Shown piece after piece: positions 17,622 to 26,734 of a stretch of 64,000 nt of DNA (the stretch's first letter is position 1; every line of letters begins with the position of its first letter). The notes beneath the pieces were generated by a model. The model was not told where the DNA came from, made no database searches, and saw nothing but the letters and a program-made list of their open reading frames with translations. Position numbers and translations under genes: made by a program. Location: positions 1 to 64,000 of the forward strand of contig CAVONV010000023.1 of the NCBI GenBank assembly GCA_963697355.1, read 5' to 3'. The stretch is from CAVONV01 sp963697355 (GTDB lineage: Bacteria; Acidobacteriota; Vicinamibacteria; Marinacidobacterales; DATDRI01).

Positions 17622-18995
17622 TCAAGCATCCTTGAATATCCCTCCCCATCCCGGCTCGTACTCCCGGCTCCAATACTTCATGGCTTCCGCGTCGTCCAAG
17701 ATGCGTCCCGTCTTTGGGTCGCAGCCGAGCGCCCGGCCCGTGCGCTGCGCGATGTTGCCCAGATGGCACATCAGCACACCTTTGTAGGCATCTTCTATGG
17801 AGGAGCGGGGTTTCTCCTTGCCGCGAATGCTCTCCAGAAAGTTGGCGGCGTGGAGGTCCGTAAGCCTCCCCTCACCGGAAGTATCGAGCGCCGATTCCGG
17901 CTTAGCGTAGATGTCTCGTTTGATCTCATTGTTGTCGTTATCGAAGACCACGTAGCCGCTACGATCCATCACCACGGTCCCTTTCTCCCCGTGGATCGAC
18001 GTGCCGCGAGAACGACCTTCGATAAAGCGGCCGTTGCAGCTCCGTCCCTCCCACGTGATGGTTTTGTCACCCTCGAAGTCGTAAGAAGCCACTTGAGTAT
18101 CGAAGGCCTCCCAGTCATCCTCGAAATGATAGCGGCCGCCTGCTGAAGTCACTCGAAACGGTAGACCGACCTGCAGTGCCCAGCGGCTAATGTCGATCTC
18201 GTGCGAGGCATTGTTGTTGATCTCGCCGGTGCCCCAACGCCAGAACCAGTGCCAGTTGTAGTGCACGACGTTGTCGCGATAAGGCGTGCGGGGCGCCGGG
18301 CCCTGCCACAGTTCGTAATCGAGCCAATCGGGCACTTCGGCGGGTTTGCCACGACCGATGGATTTTCTCGTGTTGGCATACCAGGCACGGGCGTAGTAAG
18401 GCCGACCGATGATCCCGCCGTGGATCTCCTTGATGATCTGAATGGAGCGAGGTGCTGAGCGTTGTTGGTTGCCCATTTGAACGATGTGTCTGTATTTTTG
18501 TTGAGACTTGGCGAGCCACACGGCTTCGTGCGGATTGTGGCTTCCCGGCTTCTCCACATAGACGTGCTTGCCCGCTTGAAGGGCTAGGACCGCAGCGTAG
18601 GCGTGCCAGTGATCCGGCGCGGCGATGACCAAAGCGTCGACCGTCTTGTCTTCCAACACACGCCGGACATCAGTGACACCTTGGGGTGGCTTTTCCTGTA
18701 GGGCCGGCACGGTGCCGGTCCCACCCTGAATGGCTTGCGGCTCGCTCACGGCAGCAATGGCTTTCTCCGTGGCTCGCCGGTCGACGTCACATATATAGGC
18801 GACCTCGGTATTGGCGGACTTGGCAAAAGTCTGAGCAAGTACACGGCCCCGGCCATTGACTCCCATGACCGCCACGACGACCTTGTCGCTGGGCGCCCCA
18901 GCACTCCATTCCGGCATTCGGCCGATCACGCCTAATCCCAATCCGGTGGCAGTCGTTCGTTTGAGGAACGTTCGACGATCGATGGGCTTGGTCAT
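17622..18995 (-). CDS. Gfo/Idh/MocA-family oxidoreductase, Tat-exported
   Basis: A 457-residue protein with twin-arginine signal D-R-R-T-F-L-K-R-T at the start. The Rossmann fold has VVVAVMGVNGRGRVLA and the NAD-site EKPGSHNP. WGTGEINNNASHEIDISRWAL holds the catalytic His region. The C-terminal half is the alpha/beta domain of the secreted Gfo/Idh group. Such enzymes oxidise the 3-hydroxyl of bound sugars with a tightly held NAD. The ATG overlaps the DUF1080 stop by 4 nt (ATGA), which implies translational coupling. With DUF1080 and the TIM-barrel protein it suggests oxidation, cleavage and rearrangement of glycosides through 3-keto sugars. Confidence 0.9.
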   Translation of the reverse strand: MTKPIDRRTFLKRTTATGLGLGVIGRMPEWSAGAPSDKVVVAVMGVNGRGRVLAQTFAKSANTEVAYICDVDRRATEKAIAAVSEPQAIQGGTGTVPALQEKPPQGVTDVRRVLEDKTVDALVIAAPDHWHAYAAVLALQAGKHVYVEKPGSHNPHEAVWLAKSQQKYRHIVQMGNQQRSAPRSIQIIKEIHGGIIGRPYYARAWYANTRKSIGRGKPAEVPDWLDYELWQGPAPRTPYRDNVVHYNWHWFWRWGTGEINNNASHEIDISRWALQVGLPFRVTSAGGRYHFEDDWEAFDTQVASYDFEGDKTITWEGRSCNGRFIEGRSRGTSIHGEKGTVVMDRSGYVVFDNDNNEIKRDIYAKPESALDTSGEGRLTDLHAANFLESIRGKEKPRSSIEDAYKGVLMCHLGNIAQRTGRALGCDPKTGRILDDAEAMKYWSREYEPGWGGIFKDA

Positions 18996-19822
18996 TGCTC
19001 GCTCCCTTCCACTGACAACTCACGGAGTTTGATGTTTCGGAACCAAACATCGTCACCGTGATCCTGCAAGACGAGGTGTCCCTTTCTCTTGTCCGTAAAA
19101 CCAGGAATAGGCTGGTACTTGCTGGCCTCGAATTTTGTTTTGAAGTCATCACTATCCCGATCGAACTCGACGACCTTTTCGCCGTTCAACCAATGTTCCC
19201 CATGGCTTCCCCGAAAGACGATACGGGCTTGGTTGTACTCGCCCACGGCACGCAATGATTTGTGGTCGGAAGGACCCATGAGGTCATAGAGGGCCGCGGC
19301 CGTACGGTTGGGTCCATTCTGAGCGTCGGGATGTTTCTCGTCGTCGAGCACCTGATACTCGTAGCCGATAGCGGCATACCGGGGAGGGGAGGCGGTGGAC
19401 ATCTCTTCCGACACGTTGTACTTGATGCCGCTATTGGCTCCCGGAGACACCTTCCATTCAAAGGCCAGCTCGAAGTCCTCATAGGTTCCGATCGTCATGA
19501 TGTCGCCGCCTTCGAGTGGTTGTCCGTCCGCAGCGGTAAGAACGTCACCACTCGCCACCTTGCGGATGCTCCCATTCTCAATCGTCCAGTGTCCTTCCGG
19601 CATGCCGTTTCTCCCGAGACCACGCCAGCCGGCAAACGTCGCACCATCGAAGAGCAGTTTCCAGCCCTCGGCCCGCTCCTGATCCGTCAAAATGTTGATT
19701 GCCGGGGCGGGCTCGGCGGGTTGGACGTTCTCACGAGGGCTTTTCTCGGAAGCGCACGACACCAGCACTGTTAGTGCAACTATCGTAGGAAAGGTTGTTA
19801 GAAGTCCCGAATCTTTGCTCAC
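18992..19822 (-). CDS. DUF1080 (3-keto-disaccharide hydrolase/lyase-like) lipoprotein
   Basis: GTG 19822 follows AGGAGGT at ideal spacing. The 276-residue product has a lipoprotein-type signal (VALTVLVSCAS). The DUF1080 concanavalin-like sandwich follows: W-K-L-L-F-D-G-A-T-F-A-G-W-R-G, WTIENGSIRK, GDIMTIGTYEDFELAFEWK, SGANSGIKYNV, GYEYQVLDD, and at the end GHLVLQDHGDDVWFRNIKLRE. By family it cleaves 3-keto-glycosides made by Gfo/Idh partners. It leads the operon. No clear promoter was picked out in the 219 bp upstream. Confidence 0.88.
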   Translation of the reverse strand: MSKDSGLLTTFPTIVALTVLVSCASEKSPRENVQPAEPAPAINILTDQERAEGWKLLFDGATFAGWRGLGRNGMPEGHWTIENGSIRKVASGDVLTAADGQPLEGGDIMTIGTYEDFELAFEWKVSPGANSGIKYNVSEEMSTASPPRYAAIGYEYQVLDDEKHPDAQNGPNRTAAALYDLMGPSDHKSLRAVGEYNQARIVFRGSHGEHWLNGEKVVEFDRDSDDFKTKFEASKYQPIPGFTDKRKGHLVLQDHGDDVWFRNIKLRELSVEGSEQ

Positions 19823-20041
19823 GACGTCACCTCCTCGGTATCATCCGAAACGTGAATGATGGGGAGCCCGAGTGGGTCATCAATGACTAGGGAAACTAGC
19901 ACGGGCGAGCTTTCGAAAGCAAAGGAAGTAGACTTGAAGTCTCTCCGAAACGTCCCTAGAATCCGAGTCCAAACCATGCGAACCCGGGTCATTCATTCCG
20001 AAAGCGACAAAAAGAAGATGAAGCTTCCCAAAGAGTGAACC

Positions 20042-21397
20042 ATGAGCAGACCTATCCACTCCGGCGCCACACCTGAACAGATCGCCAGCGAATTGAAACC
20101 CTTGCTCGAGCTCCAGGAGCGAGGCCTATCGCTGGATGACCTGGACCGCCTCTTCCAACAGCACCTCGTCCCTCACTTGGTCCACTACGAGGATCCGGGA
20201 TTCCACTCTCTCTACAACTTCGTGCCCGACGAGGGAGCGGCATTCGGCGCCCAGCTCGCTCTCGAGCACAATCAAGGCGTCACGAATTGGCAGGTCTCTC
20301 CTGGAGGCGTCATGTTGGAAGAGCTCTGTTGTCAGATGCTCTGCCGCCTGTTCGGACTCGATCCGGGAGCCGAGGCCACCTTCATGTACTCCGGAACCTA
20401 CGCTAACCATCAGGCGCTTTACATGGCTCTTCACCGCAAAGCCGAGCACCATGGCTTCTCGCTGTCTGAAGAAGGCATCGCAGGTTTCCCTGACCCCAGC
20501 AGGTTGAAGGTCGTGGCATCTGAAGAAGCTCACTTCTCCATTCGACAGACGCTTCGCATGATCGGCCTGGGCGAGAAAAGCCTGATCAAGGTTCCCGTGG
20601 ATCGCAATCGCCGCATGGACGTAAGCGAGCTCCGAGAGATGCTACCCACACGCGAAGATTTGGTCGCGATCGTTTTGACGGCCGGGATCTCTTCGACGGG
20701 GTCTCTCGACCCCATCCAACCTGTCATCGATCTCAGCGAAGACCGCGACGCCTGGGTCCACATCGACGGCGCCTACGGTTTCCCGTACCGCCTACTGCCG
20801 GAGCTCGAAGACCGTTTTTCCGGCGCCGAGCGCGCGGACTCGGTTTGCTGGGATCCCCACAAGCAGTTTGGGGTGCCGATCCCGAGCTCGATCCTCTTTT
20901 GTCGCCGTGGGGAGGACTTCGGGCGGATGGCCCTCTACAGTGGCTATTTCAACCGCGAGGGAGAAACGGTTCCCAATCCCGGACTCAAATCTGCACCGTC
21001 GACTCGGCCTTTTGCCGCACTACCCCTGGTGGCGCAGATGCGACATTTGGGGCTCGAAGGTATCCGCCGGCGGCTACGTTCACCTATCGAGGCCATCCGA
21101 GGACTAGCCGACGAACTCGCCGATGTGAAGGACATCGAGCTCATGAACGTGCCCGATCTGGGGATTCTCTGTCTGCGCATTGTGCCGCCCGGATTGCCCG
21201 AAGACGAGCTCGACAGGTTACAGGACTATCTCTACCGACGCACCATGGTTGAAGCCGAGCGCTCCATTTCGATGACCCAGATCGACGGTAAGACGGCGCT
21301 CCGCCTGCTCGTCGTGTCGACAACGGTCACCGCCGAGTCTTTGAGAGAGACCATCCGATATCTACGCTGTTTGGTTCCGGACTATCGGGCCGATTGA
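20042..21397 (+). CDS. PLP-dependent group II decarboxylase
   Basis: A 451-residue fold-type I enzyme that decarboxylates an amino acid. The PLP lysine is in VCWDPHKQFGVP. The cofactor Asp is in WVHIDGAYGFPY and the ring-stacking His in VVASEEAHFSI. GTYANHQALYMALHRKAE and TAGISSTGSLDPIQP complete the site. The N-terminal YEDPGFHSLYNFVP replaces the usual H-P-x-F-x-G motif, so this is a divergent subgroup. Candidate substrates are diaminobutyrate, aspartate, glutamate or aromatic amino acids; sequence alone does not choose. It stands alone, and its 3' end overlaps the opposite PD40 stub by 36 bp. Confidence 0.85.
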   Translation: MSRPIHSGATPEQIASELKPLLELQERGLSLDDLDRLFQQHLVPHLVHYEDPGFHSLYNFVPDEGAAFGAQLALEHNQGVTNWQVSPGGVMLEELCCQMLCRLFGLDPGAEATFMYSGTYANHQALYMALHRKAEHHGFSLSEEGIAGFPDPSRLKVVASEEAHFSIRQTLRMIGLGEKSLIKVPVDRNRRMDVSELREMLPTREDLVAIVLTAGISSTGSLDPIQPVIDLSEDRDAWVHIDGAYGFPYRLLPELEDRFSGAERADSVCWDPHKQFGVPIPSSILFCRRGEDFGRMALYSGYFNREGETVPNPGLKSAPSTRPFAALPLVAQMRHLGLEGIRRRLRSPIEAIRGLADELADVKDIELMNVPDLGILCLRIVPPGLPEDELDRLQDYLYRRTMVEAERSISMTQIDGKTALRLLVVSTTVTAESLRETIRYLRCLVPDYRAD

Positions 21398-21748
21398 CTC
21401 GTCCGGTGTCGGTCGAGGATTCTGGCATCCATTCCTACTATTGAAGGAAACCGACTCCGGCCTCGTCCACATATCATTCACCATTCTCATGCGCATGATC
21501 GTGTCAAAACCTCTGCTTTGATTGAAATGAGTGAAGTAGAACTCATCACCCCGCGGAGGAAATGTTGCATCGAATGCCCACTCGGGCTTGGATTTGGAAA
21601 ACATCTCTGGAGCAAAGACCTGCGGCGTCATCCCGGGACGGTTCTGACCTAGGTACGGACCCTTGAAAACAGGAAATTCATCCCGCTTCGCGCAGCCTGC
21701 AACAACCAGGCAGGCTAGAATCCAAGGGCAAAGAGTGGAGCGCCTCAT
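21362..21748 (-). pseudogene. PD40 (WD40-like beta-propeller) lipoprotein, N-terminal stub
   Basis: ATG 21748 gives a lipoprotein signal (CPWILACLVVAGCAKRD) and then the typical N-terminus of exported PD40 proteins: F-K-G-P-Y-L-G-Q-N-R-P-G, PQVFAPEMFS and PRGDEFYFTHFN. Only the first blade or so is present before the frame runs out at 21362 within the end of the decarboxylase gene. Full members run about 300 residues, so the 3' part is deleted or frameshifted near 21430. Its start is 4 nt after the stop of the SUMF1 stub, an arrangement that suggests both were cut from a larger operon. Confidence 0.6.
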
Positions 21749-21751
21749 CAA

Positions 21752-22027
21752 CTACCCGTCGTCATCCATGAACTTCTTGTACTCCCCATTCGTCACGGGA
21801 TATTGGCCGATGTAAAAGGAATCGAGATAGACGATATGAACGGGGAGCTCGATCGGAGCACCTTCATTGAAATTGTCCCCCATGGGAAACTCTCCGGCGG
21901 GGACGAGAACGTAGTTCCCATAGCCGTCATTGACAACCTTAACGCCGTCAGCGAAGCGTCCGTTGTTGGTCGCCACCAACAAAACCAGCCAAGACACGAG
22001 TACCGCCGAGAGGACGTAGCGCGACAC
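21752..22027 (-). pseudogene. SUMF1/formylglycine-generating-enzyme-like protein, N-terminal stub
   Basis: GTG 22027, with GGAGAG upstream, opens a signal/anchor (VLSAVLVSWLVLLVA). The first part of an FGE-sulfatase domain follows: Y-V-L-V-P-A-G-E-F-P-M-G-D, VYLDSFYIGQYPVTNGEYKK. The frame ends after 91 residues at F-M-D-D-D-G. Family members need about 250 residues including the active cysteines or their substitutes, so this piece cannot be active. The missing part seems to have been lost in the same event that shortened the PD40 gene. Confidence 0.7.
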
Positions 22028-22051
22028 GCTCTTCTCTCCATCACCTAGAGA

Positions 22052-23200
22052 TCAACGATTTCCACCTGCGGTGACCTTCTCGCCTTCTCCGCCGTGTCGG
22101 GCGATGTAGATGTTGTCCTCATTCAAGGATGTATCGACCCGAACAATCTCGAAACCCGCTTCTTTCAGCTCCTTGACCATGACCTTTTTCTGGTGACACC
22201 CCTCTTCTTTTCCCCAATCCACCTTGTCGGGATCGCATTCCACGATGGCCAAGACCCCATCGGGCTTTAGGCTTGGAACGATATTCCGGAGCAGGGGTAC
22301 AGGTTGGTCCAAGTGATGGTACACGTTGATCATGAAGGCAATGTCCAGTGCGCCGACAGGTAGTTTGGGATCCTCGACCTCTCCAACGATGATTTCGATG
22401 TTTTGGAACCCGGCTCCTTGTGTCCGCTCTCGAAGCTGTTCCAGGTGCTCTTCATCAATGTCGTTAGCGTAGATTTTCCCGGACTTGCCGACGCGTTCGG
22501 CCAGCCACATGGTCACGCGCCCTGTCCCGGCTCCAATCTCGCCGATCACTTTTCCTGGGATTGCGCCGATGGCGTCCATGATCTGGATCGGCGGCTGGCG
22601 TTTGTTGAGTCGCTTCTCCCACCCCTCTATTTCGAACGATGGTTTCTGCGAAGAGGCGGTACTCAAACTCGCGGGTTGTAGCGTTTCATTGGGGCTCGCT
22701 TCGGCCAGAACCTTGTCAGATGCCAACGAAAAGTGCATCTGAATAATGACCCACAGGCCGCCTCGCTTTTCCAGCACCCCGGTCCACCGGGCATCGTTCC
22801 AACACATGGGTTTCCCGTCCCACTCCGCGCAATCATCGAGGATCGACGAAAACCACGCGACGTCACCTGATTTGGAAAAGTTGATGCGTAGATCGCGAAC
22901 ATCGAAATGCGTGGCTTTGAACCTTGGGTCCATCCAACCCTCGAACCTCTTTTCGAAACTCTCATAGCCGACGACGGTGCTTTTCGAATCCGGATGAAAG
23001 ATGAAGAAATCCTCGGTCTGGGACAAAACGCTTTCCAACAGTGGTCGGTCTTTCGTCTGGGCCCAGCCGATCGAATCCCGAATGGCCCTCTCGACAACCG
23101 CCCGGTCCTCCTCGGCGCCCTTACTGACTGGGAGTGAAGTCGTGACGAGGACCAAGGCCACGAGCCCTGCCAACAAAAAGAAAAGTCTTCCCGTTCTCAT
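22052..23200 (-). CDS. Exported NTF2-like (DUF4440/SnoaL) + class I SAM methyltransferase fusion, copy 1
   Basis: AGGAGG (23205-23210) fixes ATG 23200. The 382-residue product starts with a signal peptide or anchor (FFLLAGLVALVLVTTSLPVSKG). An NTF2/SnoaL-like domain covers about residues 35-160 (FIFHPDSKSTVVGYESF, WTGVLEKRGGLWVIIQMHF). A Rossmann methyltransferase follows with motif I V-I-G-E-I-G-A-G-T-G-R-V-T, the acidic KIYANDIDEEHL, and AFMINVYHHLDQPVPLLRN. The SAM-binding residues look intact although the protein seems to leave the cytoplasm. A paralogue is at 38773 and a C-terminal scrap at 26041. The substrate is unknown. Confidence 0.8.
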   Translation of the reverse strand: MRTGRLFFLLAGLVALVLVTTSLPVSKGAEEDRAVVERAIRDSIGWAQTKDRPLLESVLSQTEDFFIFHPDSKSTVVGYESFEKRFEGWMDPRFKATHFDVRDLRINFSKSGDVAWFSSILDDCAEWDGKPMCWNDARWTGVLEKRGGLWVIIQMHFSLASDKVLAEASPNETLQPASLSTASSQKPSFEIEGWEKRLNKRQPPIQIMDAIGAIPGKVIGEIGAGTGRVTMWLAERVGKSGKIYANDIDEEHLEQLRERTQGAGFQNIEIIVGEVEDPKLPVGALDIAFMINVYHHLDQPVPLLRNIVPSLKPDGVLAIVECDPDKVDWGKEEGCHQKKVMVKELKEAGFEIVRVDTSLNEDNIYIARHGGEGEKVTAGGNR

Positions 23201-23395
23201 GCCGCCTCCTTCGCGATGACGTGACACCATTCCACTTCCTCTTCCGCGAGCAATCTCTGTGCCGATTGAGGGTGTCTAGGTTGGCTCTTCTTACCCAGAT
23301 TGGATGTGGAAAGTGGGCTAGTTTTCTGTGACAGGATCCCTACGCGCCCAACTCACGTCTGGATCTGTGTCAATTCTCTTACCAGTCAGGAGAGA

Positions 23396-25852
23396 TCACT
23401 CGTGTCTCAAAGCTGAATTGGGATCGATGCGTGCAGCCCTGCGAGCCGGAAAGTAGCAGGCGGCGAGCGCGGCCAACATCAACACCAACGGCACACTCAT
23501 GAAGGTCAGCGAGTCGACAGGATTCACACCATACAGATATTTGGACAGAATACCGCCCATGGCCGATGCCAACAAAAGCCCCGCTATGATTCCCAAAAGC
23601 GTTGTTTTGAGTCCCTTCCCCATCACCAGCTTCAGGATCTCGGATTCTCTCGCACCCATCGCCATTCGGACAGCAAACTCTCGCGTCCCCTGGCTGACGG
23701 AATAAGCGAGCACGCCGAAAACACCCGCCACCGCCAGCGCTAGGGCCAGCAACCCAAATATGCCGATGGTCACCCCAGCGGTTCTCGGCACAAAGAGTGC
23801 AATGTCCAAATGACCCTTCATCGTTTTCACATCCCACAGCGGCAAATCAGTATCGAGACCCTCGATCTCGCGTATCACGGAAGTGGCAATGACCCCGGGA
23901 TCACCGAAGGTGCTCACATGGAGACTCACCATTTCGACATAGTTCTGCATCAAGGGCACGTAGAAATAGGGTCGGGGTCGTTCGCCGAGGGTGAGGTATT
24001 TCCCGTTCTTTGCAATCCCGATGACTTCTAAGTCTATGCCCCCCGCGTCAAAGGTCCTGCCGAGGGGATCTTCCCCGGGCCAGAAGCGGCGGGCCATGGC
24101 CTCGTTGATGACGGCCACCAGCGCGGCATCCTCACGATCCCCGGCGCTGATCCCGCGCCCTTTGACAATGGGGATACCCAATGTCTCGAAATAACGTGGC
24201 CCCACAGAGTTGTAGTAGAAGAACATTCTCTCGCCCTGAGCCGGTTCGTAGCCATCGACGGTGACCTCCGCCATGGACCGGTTGACGAGTCCCAGCGGGA
24301 CGGTTTGAGCGAGAGTGGCGCTTTGTACCGACGGAAGGGACTCGATCTGATCGATGACCTCACGATAAAAGCGACGGCCGCTAGGCTCATCATACTGCCC
24401 GAGACCGAGGTTCAATGAGGCGCACAAGACGTGGTCCGGATCGAAACCGGGATCGATCGTTCGTGCATTCTGTGCGCTCCGAAGAAAAAGACCCGCACTC
24501 ACCAGGGAGACCACCGCAAAGGCAACTTGAGCGGTAACGATAAAGCTCCGCGGTCTCGATCGACCCTTTCTGAGTCCCAGCCACTGGCCTGGGTCGTTGA
24601 GTGCGGCTGATTGATCTTTTTTGGTGGTCTGTAATGCCGGAGCCAAACCAAAGACCACTCCCGTCAGCACGGACAGAAACGCCGTGTAGCCCAAGACCCG
24701 CCAATCCAGACTGAGATCGAACGCCATGGGAAAGGAAACGGGAGGCTCGAACGCTTGGAGCAGGTCGATGCCCCATACGGCAACGAGTAATCCCGCCAGC
24801 CCTCCGGCGGCGGACAGCATCAAGCTTTCCGTGAGGAGCTGCCGAATGATGCGGCCTCGGCCTGCCCCCAACGATTGCCGAAGGGCCATTTCCCTCCATC
24901 GACGAGACGTCCGGGCGAGGAGAAGACTCGCCACATTGGAGCACGCTATGAGCAAGACCAGTCCGACCAGCACCAACAGCACTCCCATGAATCCGGTGAT
25001 CCCCACTCCCTGGGTCAGAATCAGGGGAATACGATTTCGGTTGGCCTCCACCAGCGCCGTTCCGAATCCCTTGTTCGATTGTGGATATTCCTGCTCGAGG
25101 TTGGATGCCAGTATGTCCATAGCGGACGTCGCTTTTTCTCGGCTAACCGCCTGCTTCAGCCGACCCACGACCTGGAGCCACCTCGAATCGCGCTGGTCGA
25201 GTAGCGACGTTGGATACGGAAATATCTGCGACTCCATCATGAGCGGAACCCAGACGTCGGGTGCGATCCCTACCGTAATGTCGATAAAGCCTTCTGGCGC
25301 CACACCAATGACCGTGAATTTGAGACCGTTGATACGGACGTTCTTGCCTACCACATTGCGGTCCGATCCAAACCGACGCTTCCAAAGCCCGTGACTGATT
25401 ACCGCCACAGGATGCGTACCGGGAGTCGAGTCTTCCTCGGGAAGAAACGCCCGCCCCAGGACAGGTTCCACACCCAGGACAGAAAAGTAGTTACCGGTTA
25501 CCAATTCTCCCGCGATTACCTCGGCCGGGCCGCCTCCGGATACCTTTAGCGCTATGGGCAACCAGGCATAGGCCGCCAACCCTGAGAACACATCGTTTTG
25601 ATCCCTCCAGTCGACAAAGTCCGGGTAGGAGGTCATGGCGTAACGAACGCCTTCGGCGGAGCCGAAGAGAGATACCAGTCGCTCGGGCTCCTCTACAGCA
25701 AGAGGTCGGAGCAAAAAGGCATTCGCGACACTGAAGATCGCGGTATTCGCACCGAGGCCCAAAGCCAAAGAGAGGATGGCTACGAACGTGAGGCCGCGAT
25801 CTCGACGAAGCAGCTTCCATCCGTATCGGATATCTTGGATGATGCTGTTCAT
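23396..25852 (-). CDS. ABC-type permease of the ADOP (MacB/FtsX-like) family, copy 2
   Basis: ATG 25852 (M-N-S-I-I-Q-D-I-R-Y-G-W-K-L-L) is the family start, with GAGGG upstream; the open frame extends 35 codons further without homology. About 818 residues. The order is: helix with ALSLALGLGANTAIFSV, a MacB periplasmic domain (SYPDFVDWRDQN, AVISHGLWKRRFG), an FtsX bundle with LVLLIACSNVASLLLARTS, a second periplasmic domain, and a last bundle ending in A-R-I-D-P-N-S-A-L-R-H-E. It has no ATPase partner nearby. It is divergent from the methyltransferase scrap at 26041. Confidence 0.9.
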   Translation of the reverse strand: MNSIIQDIRYGWKLLRRDRGLTFVAILSLALGLGANTAIFSVANAFLLRPLAVEEPERLVSLFGSAEGVRYAMTSYPDFVDWRDQNDVFSGLAAYAWLPIALKVSGGGPAEVIAGELVTGNYFSVLGVEPVLGRAFLPEEDSTPGTHPVAVISHGLWKRRFGSDRNVVGKNVRINGLKFTVIGVAPEGFIDITVGIAPDVWVPLMMESQIFPYPTSLLDQRDSRWLQVVGRLKQAVSREKATSAMDILASNLEQEYPQSNKGFGTALVEANRNRIPLILTQGVGITGFMGVLLVLVGLVLLIACSNVASLLLARTSRRWREMALRQSLGAGRGRIIRQLLTESLMLSAAGGLAGLLVAVWGIDLLQAFEPPVSFPMAFDLSLDWRVLGYTAFLSVLTGVVFGLAPALQTTKKDQSAALNDPGQWLGLRKGRSRPRSFIVTAQVAFAVVSLVSAGLFLRSAQNARTIDPGFDPDHVLCASLNLGLGQYDEPSGRRFYREVIDQIESLPSVQSATLAQTVPLGLVNRSMAEVTVDGYEPAQGERMFFYYNSVGPRYFETLGIPIVKGRGISAGDREDAALVAVINEAMARRFWPGEDPLGRTFDAGGIDLEVIGIAKNGKYLTLGERPRPYFYVPLMQNYVEMVSLHVSTFGDPGVIATSVIREIEGLDTDLPLWDVKTMKGHLDIALFVPRTAGVTIGIFGLLALALAVAGVFGVLAYSVSQGTREFAVRMAMGARESEILKLVMGKGLKTTLLGIIAGLLLASAMGGILSKYLYGVNPVDSLTFMSVPLVLMLAALAACYFPARRAARIDPNSALRHE

Positions 25853-26040
25853 GGCGCCCTCATATTCCCTATACCGCTTGAAAGCTGCTAGAGCAAGGCC
25901 CGTTCCAGGTCTTCGAGCGGCCGGAGGTGAGCCCACCGACCTAGATTTGTGGGTCATTTACATCGATGAAACGGCATGCAGCTTCAGTTCCTTGACCGAT
26001 TCCGACCTCGCATCATCCCGAGACCGAACACACGATTTGG

Positions 26041-26364
26041 CCTTTCCACCATTTGGACGAACCCATTGAATTCCTTCGCAACATCGTTCCAAGCTTGAAG
26101 CCCGATGCGACGGTTGTCCTCCTCGAGCGAGATCCCGACAAGTGGCCACCGGGCAACAAAGGGAGTCACCGGTCTTGCAACGCCGGACGGCATGATTTCA
26201 TGCCGGACTGTGTCGTTCTCAGGCGGATCCAAGAAGCCGGCTACGAGCTGTTGAAGCGAGACACATTCCTCGAAAGGGACAACATCTGCGTCATTCGCCC
26301 CTCGCGCAAATACGGATTCAAGCACTTGACATACGCTCCCACACGAGGTAGAGTCATCATGTAA
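26041..26364 (+). pseudogene. Class I SAM methyltransferase, C-terminal scrap
   Basis: From P-F-H-H-L-D-E-P-I-E-F-L-R-N-I-V-P-S-L-K-P-D onward this matches the C-terminal third of the exported methyltransferase at 22052 (there Y-H-H-L-D-Q-P-V-P-L-L-R-N-I-V-P-S-L-K-P-D), through D-P-D-K and RDTFLERDNICVI. The N-terminal two thirds, including the SAM motif, are absent, and a stop lies in frame at 25993. It is a relic of a third family member. Its last codons overlap the cold-shock gene promoter. Confidence 0.7.
26326..26354 (+). promoter_or_regulatory. Sigma-70-type promoter for the cold-shock leader
   Basis: TTGACA (26326-26331) is a perfect -35 box. With exactly 17 bp spacing, TAGAGT (26349-26354) is a 4/6 match to the -10 box. 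Transcription would start near 26361, giving a leader of about 150 nt before the cold-shock ORF. Confidence 0.65.
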
Positions 26365-26395
26365 GTTGTAGTTTTTCTTTACCTGATTCAGCATT

Positions 26396-26435
26396 GGACC
26401 ACGGGAAGAAAACGAAGCCCGCTGGTCCTTTTTTT
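26396..26435 (+). ncRNA. Terminator-like hairpin in the cold-shock 5' leader (attenuator or small RNA end)
   Basis: GGACCACGGG (26396-26405) pairs with CCCG-C-TGGTCC (26418-26428), with one bulged C and a 12-nt A-rich loop. Seven T residues follow directly (26429-26435). This is an intrinsic-terminator shape placed about 35 nt after the predicted transcription start and 75 nt before the cold-shock start codon. It could end a short RNA of about 75 nt or act as a conditional attenuator for the gene. Confidence 0.6.
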
Positions 26436-26509
26436 GTTGTAGCAGCATGGGGTCTACACCTTACCTCGGCCTCGGTCGAGTAATTTCAAAGAAAGGAAGC
26501 TAGACCATC

Positions 26510-26710
26510 ATGACGCAAGGTACGGTTAAGTGGTTTAACGACAGCAAGGGCTTCGGCTTCATTCAACGTGAAGACGGCCCGGACGTGTTCGTGCATCACT
26601 CGGCTATCAGCGGCTCCGGTTTTCGCTCTCTCAAAGAGGGTGATGCCGTGGAGTTCGAGGTAACCGAGGGTCCTAAGGGCCCCCAGGCTGCTAACGTTCG
26701 CACCATCTAG
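26510..26710 (+). CDS. cspA: Cold-shock domain protein (CspA family)
   Basis: A 66-residue single OB-fold that binds single-stranded RNA/DNA and melts mRNA structure. The RNP motifs KGFGFIQRE and DVFVHHSAI are present, with M-T-Q-G-T-V-K-W-F-N at the start and V-E-F-E-V-T-E-G-P-K-G-P-Q-A near the end. GAAAGGAAG precedes ATG 26510. It is monocistronic: promoter at 26326, long leader with a terminator-like hairpin, and a strong terminator after the stop. The long leader is typical of regulated csp genes. Numbering among Csp paralogues is not implied. Confidence 0.95.
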   Translation: MTQGTVKWFNDSKGFGFIQREDGPDVFVHHSAISGSGFRSLKEGDAVEFEVTEGPKGPQAANVRTI

Positions 26711-26734
26711 TCAACACCAATAGACTTTGAGAAG

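Noticed and set aside
19856..20038. 60-residue ORF before the PLP decarboxylase
   Set aside because: No ribosome site or homology; charged low-information sequence in an intergenic gap.
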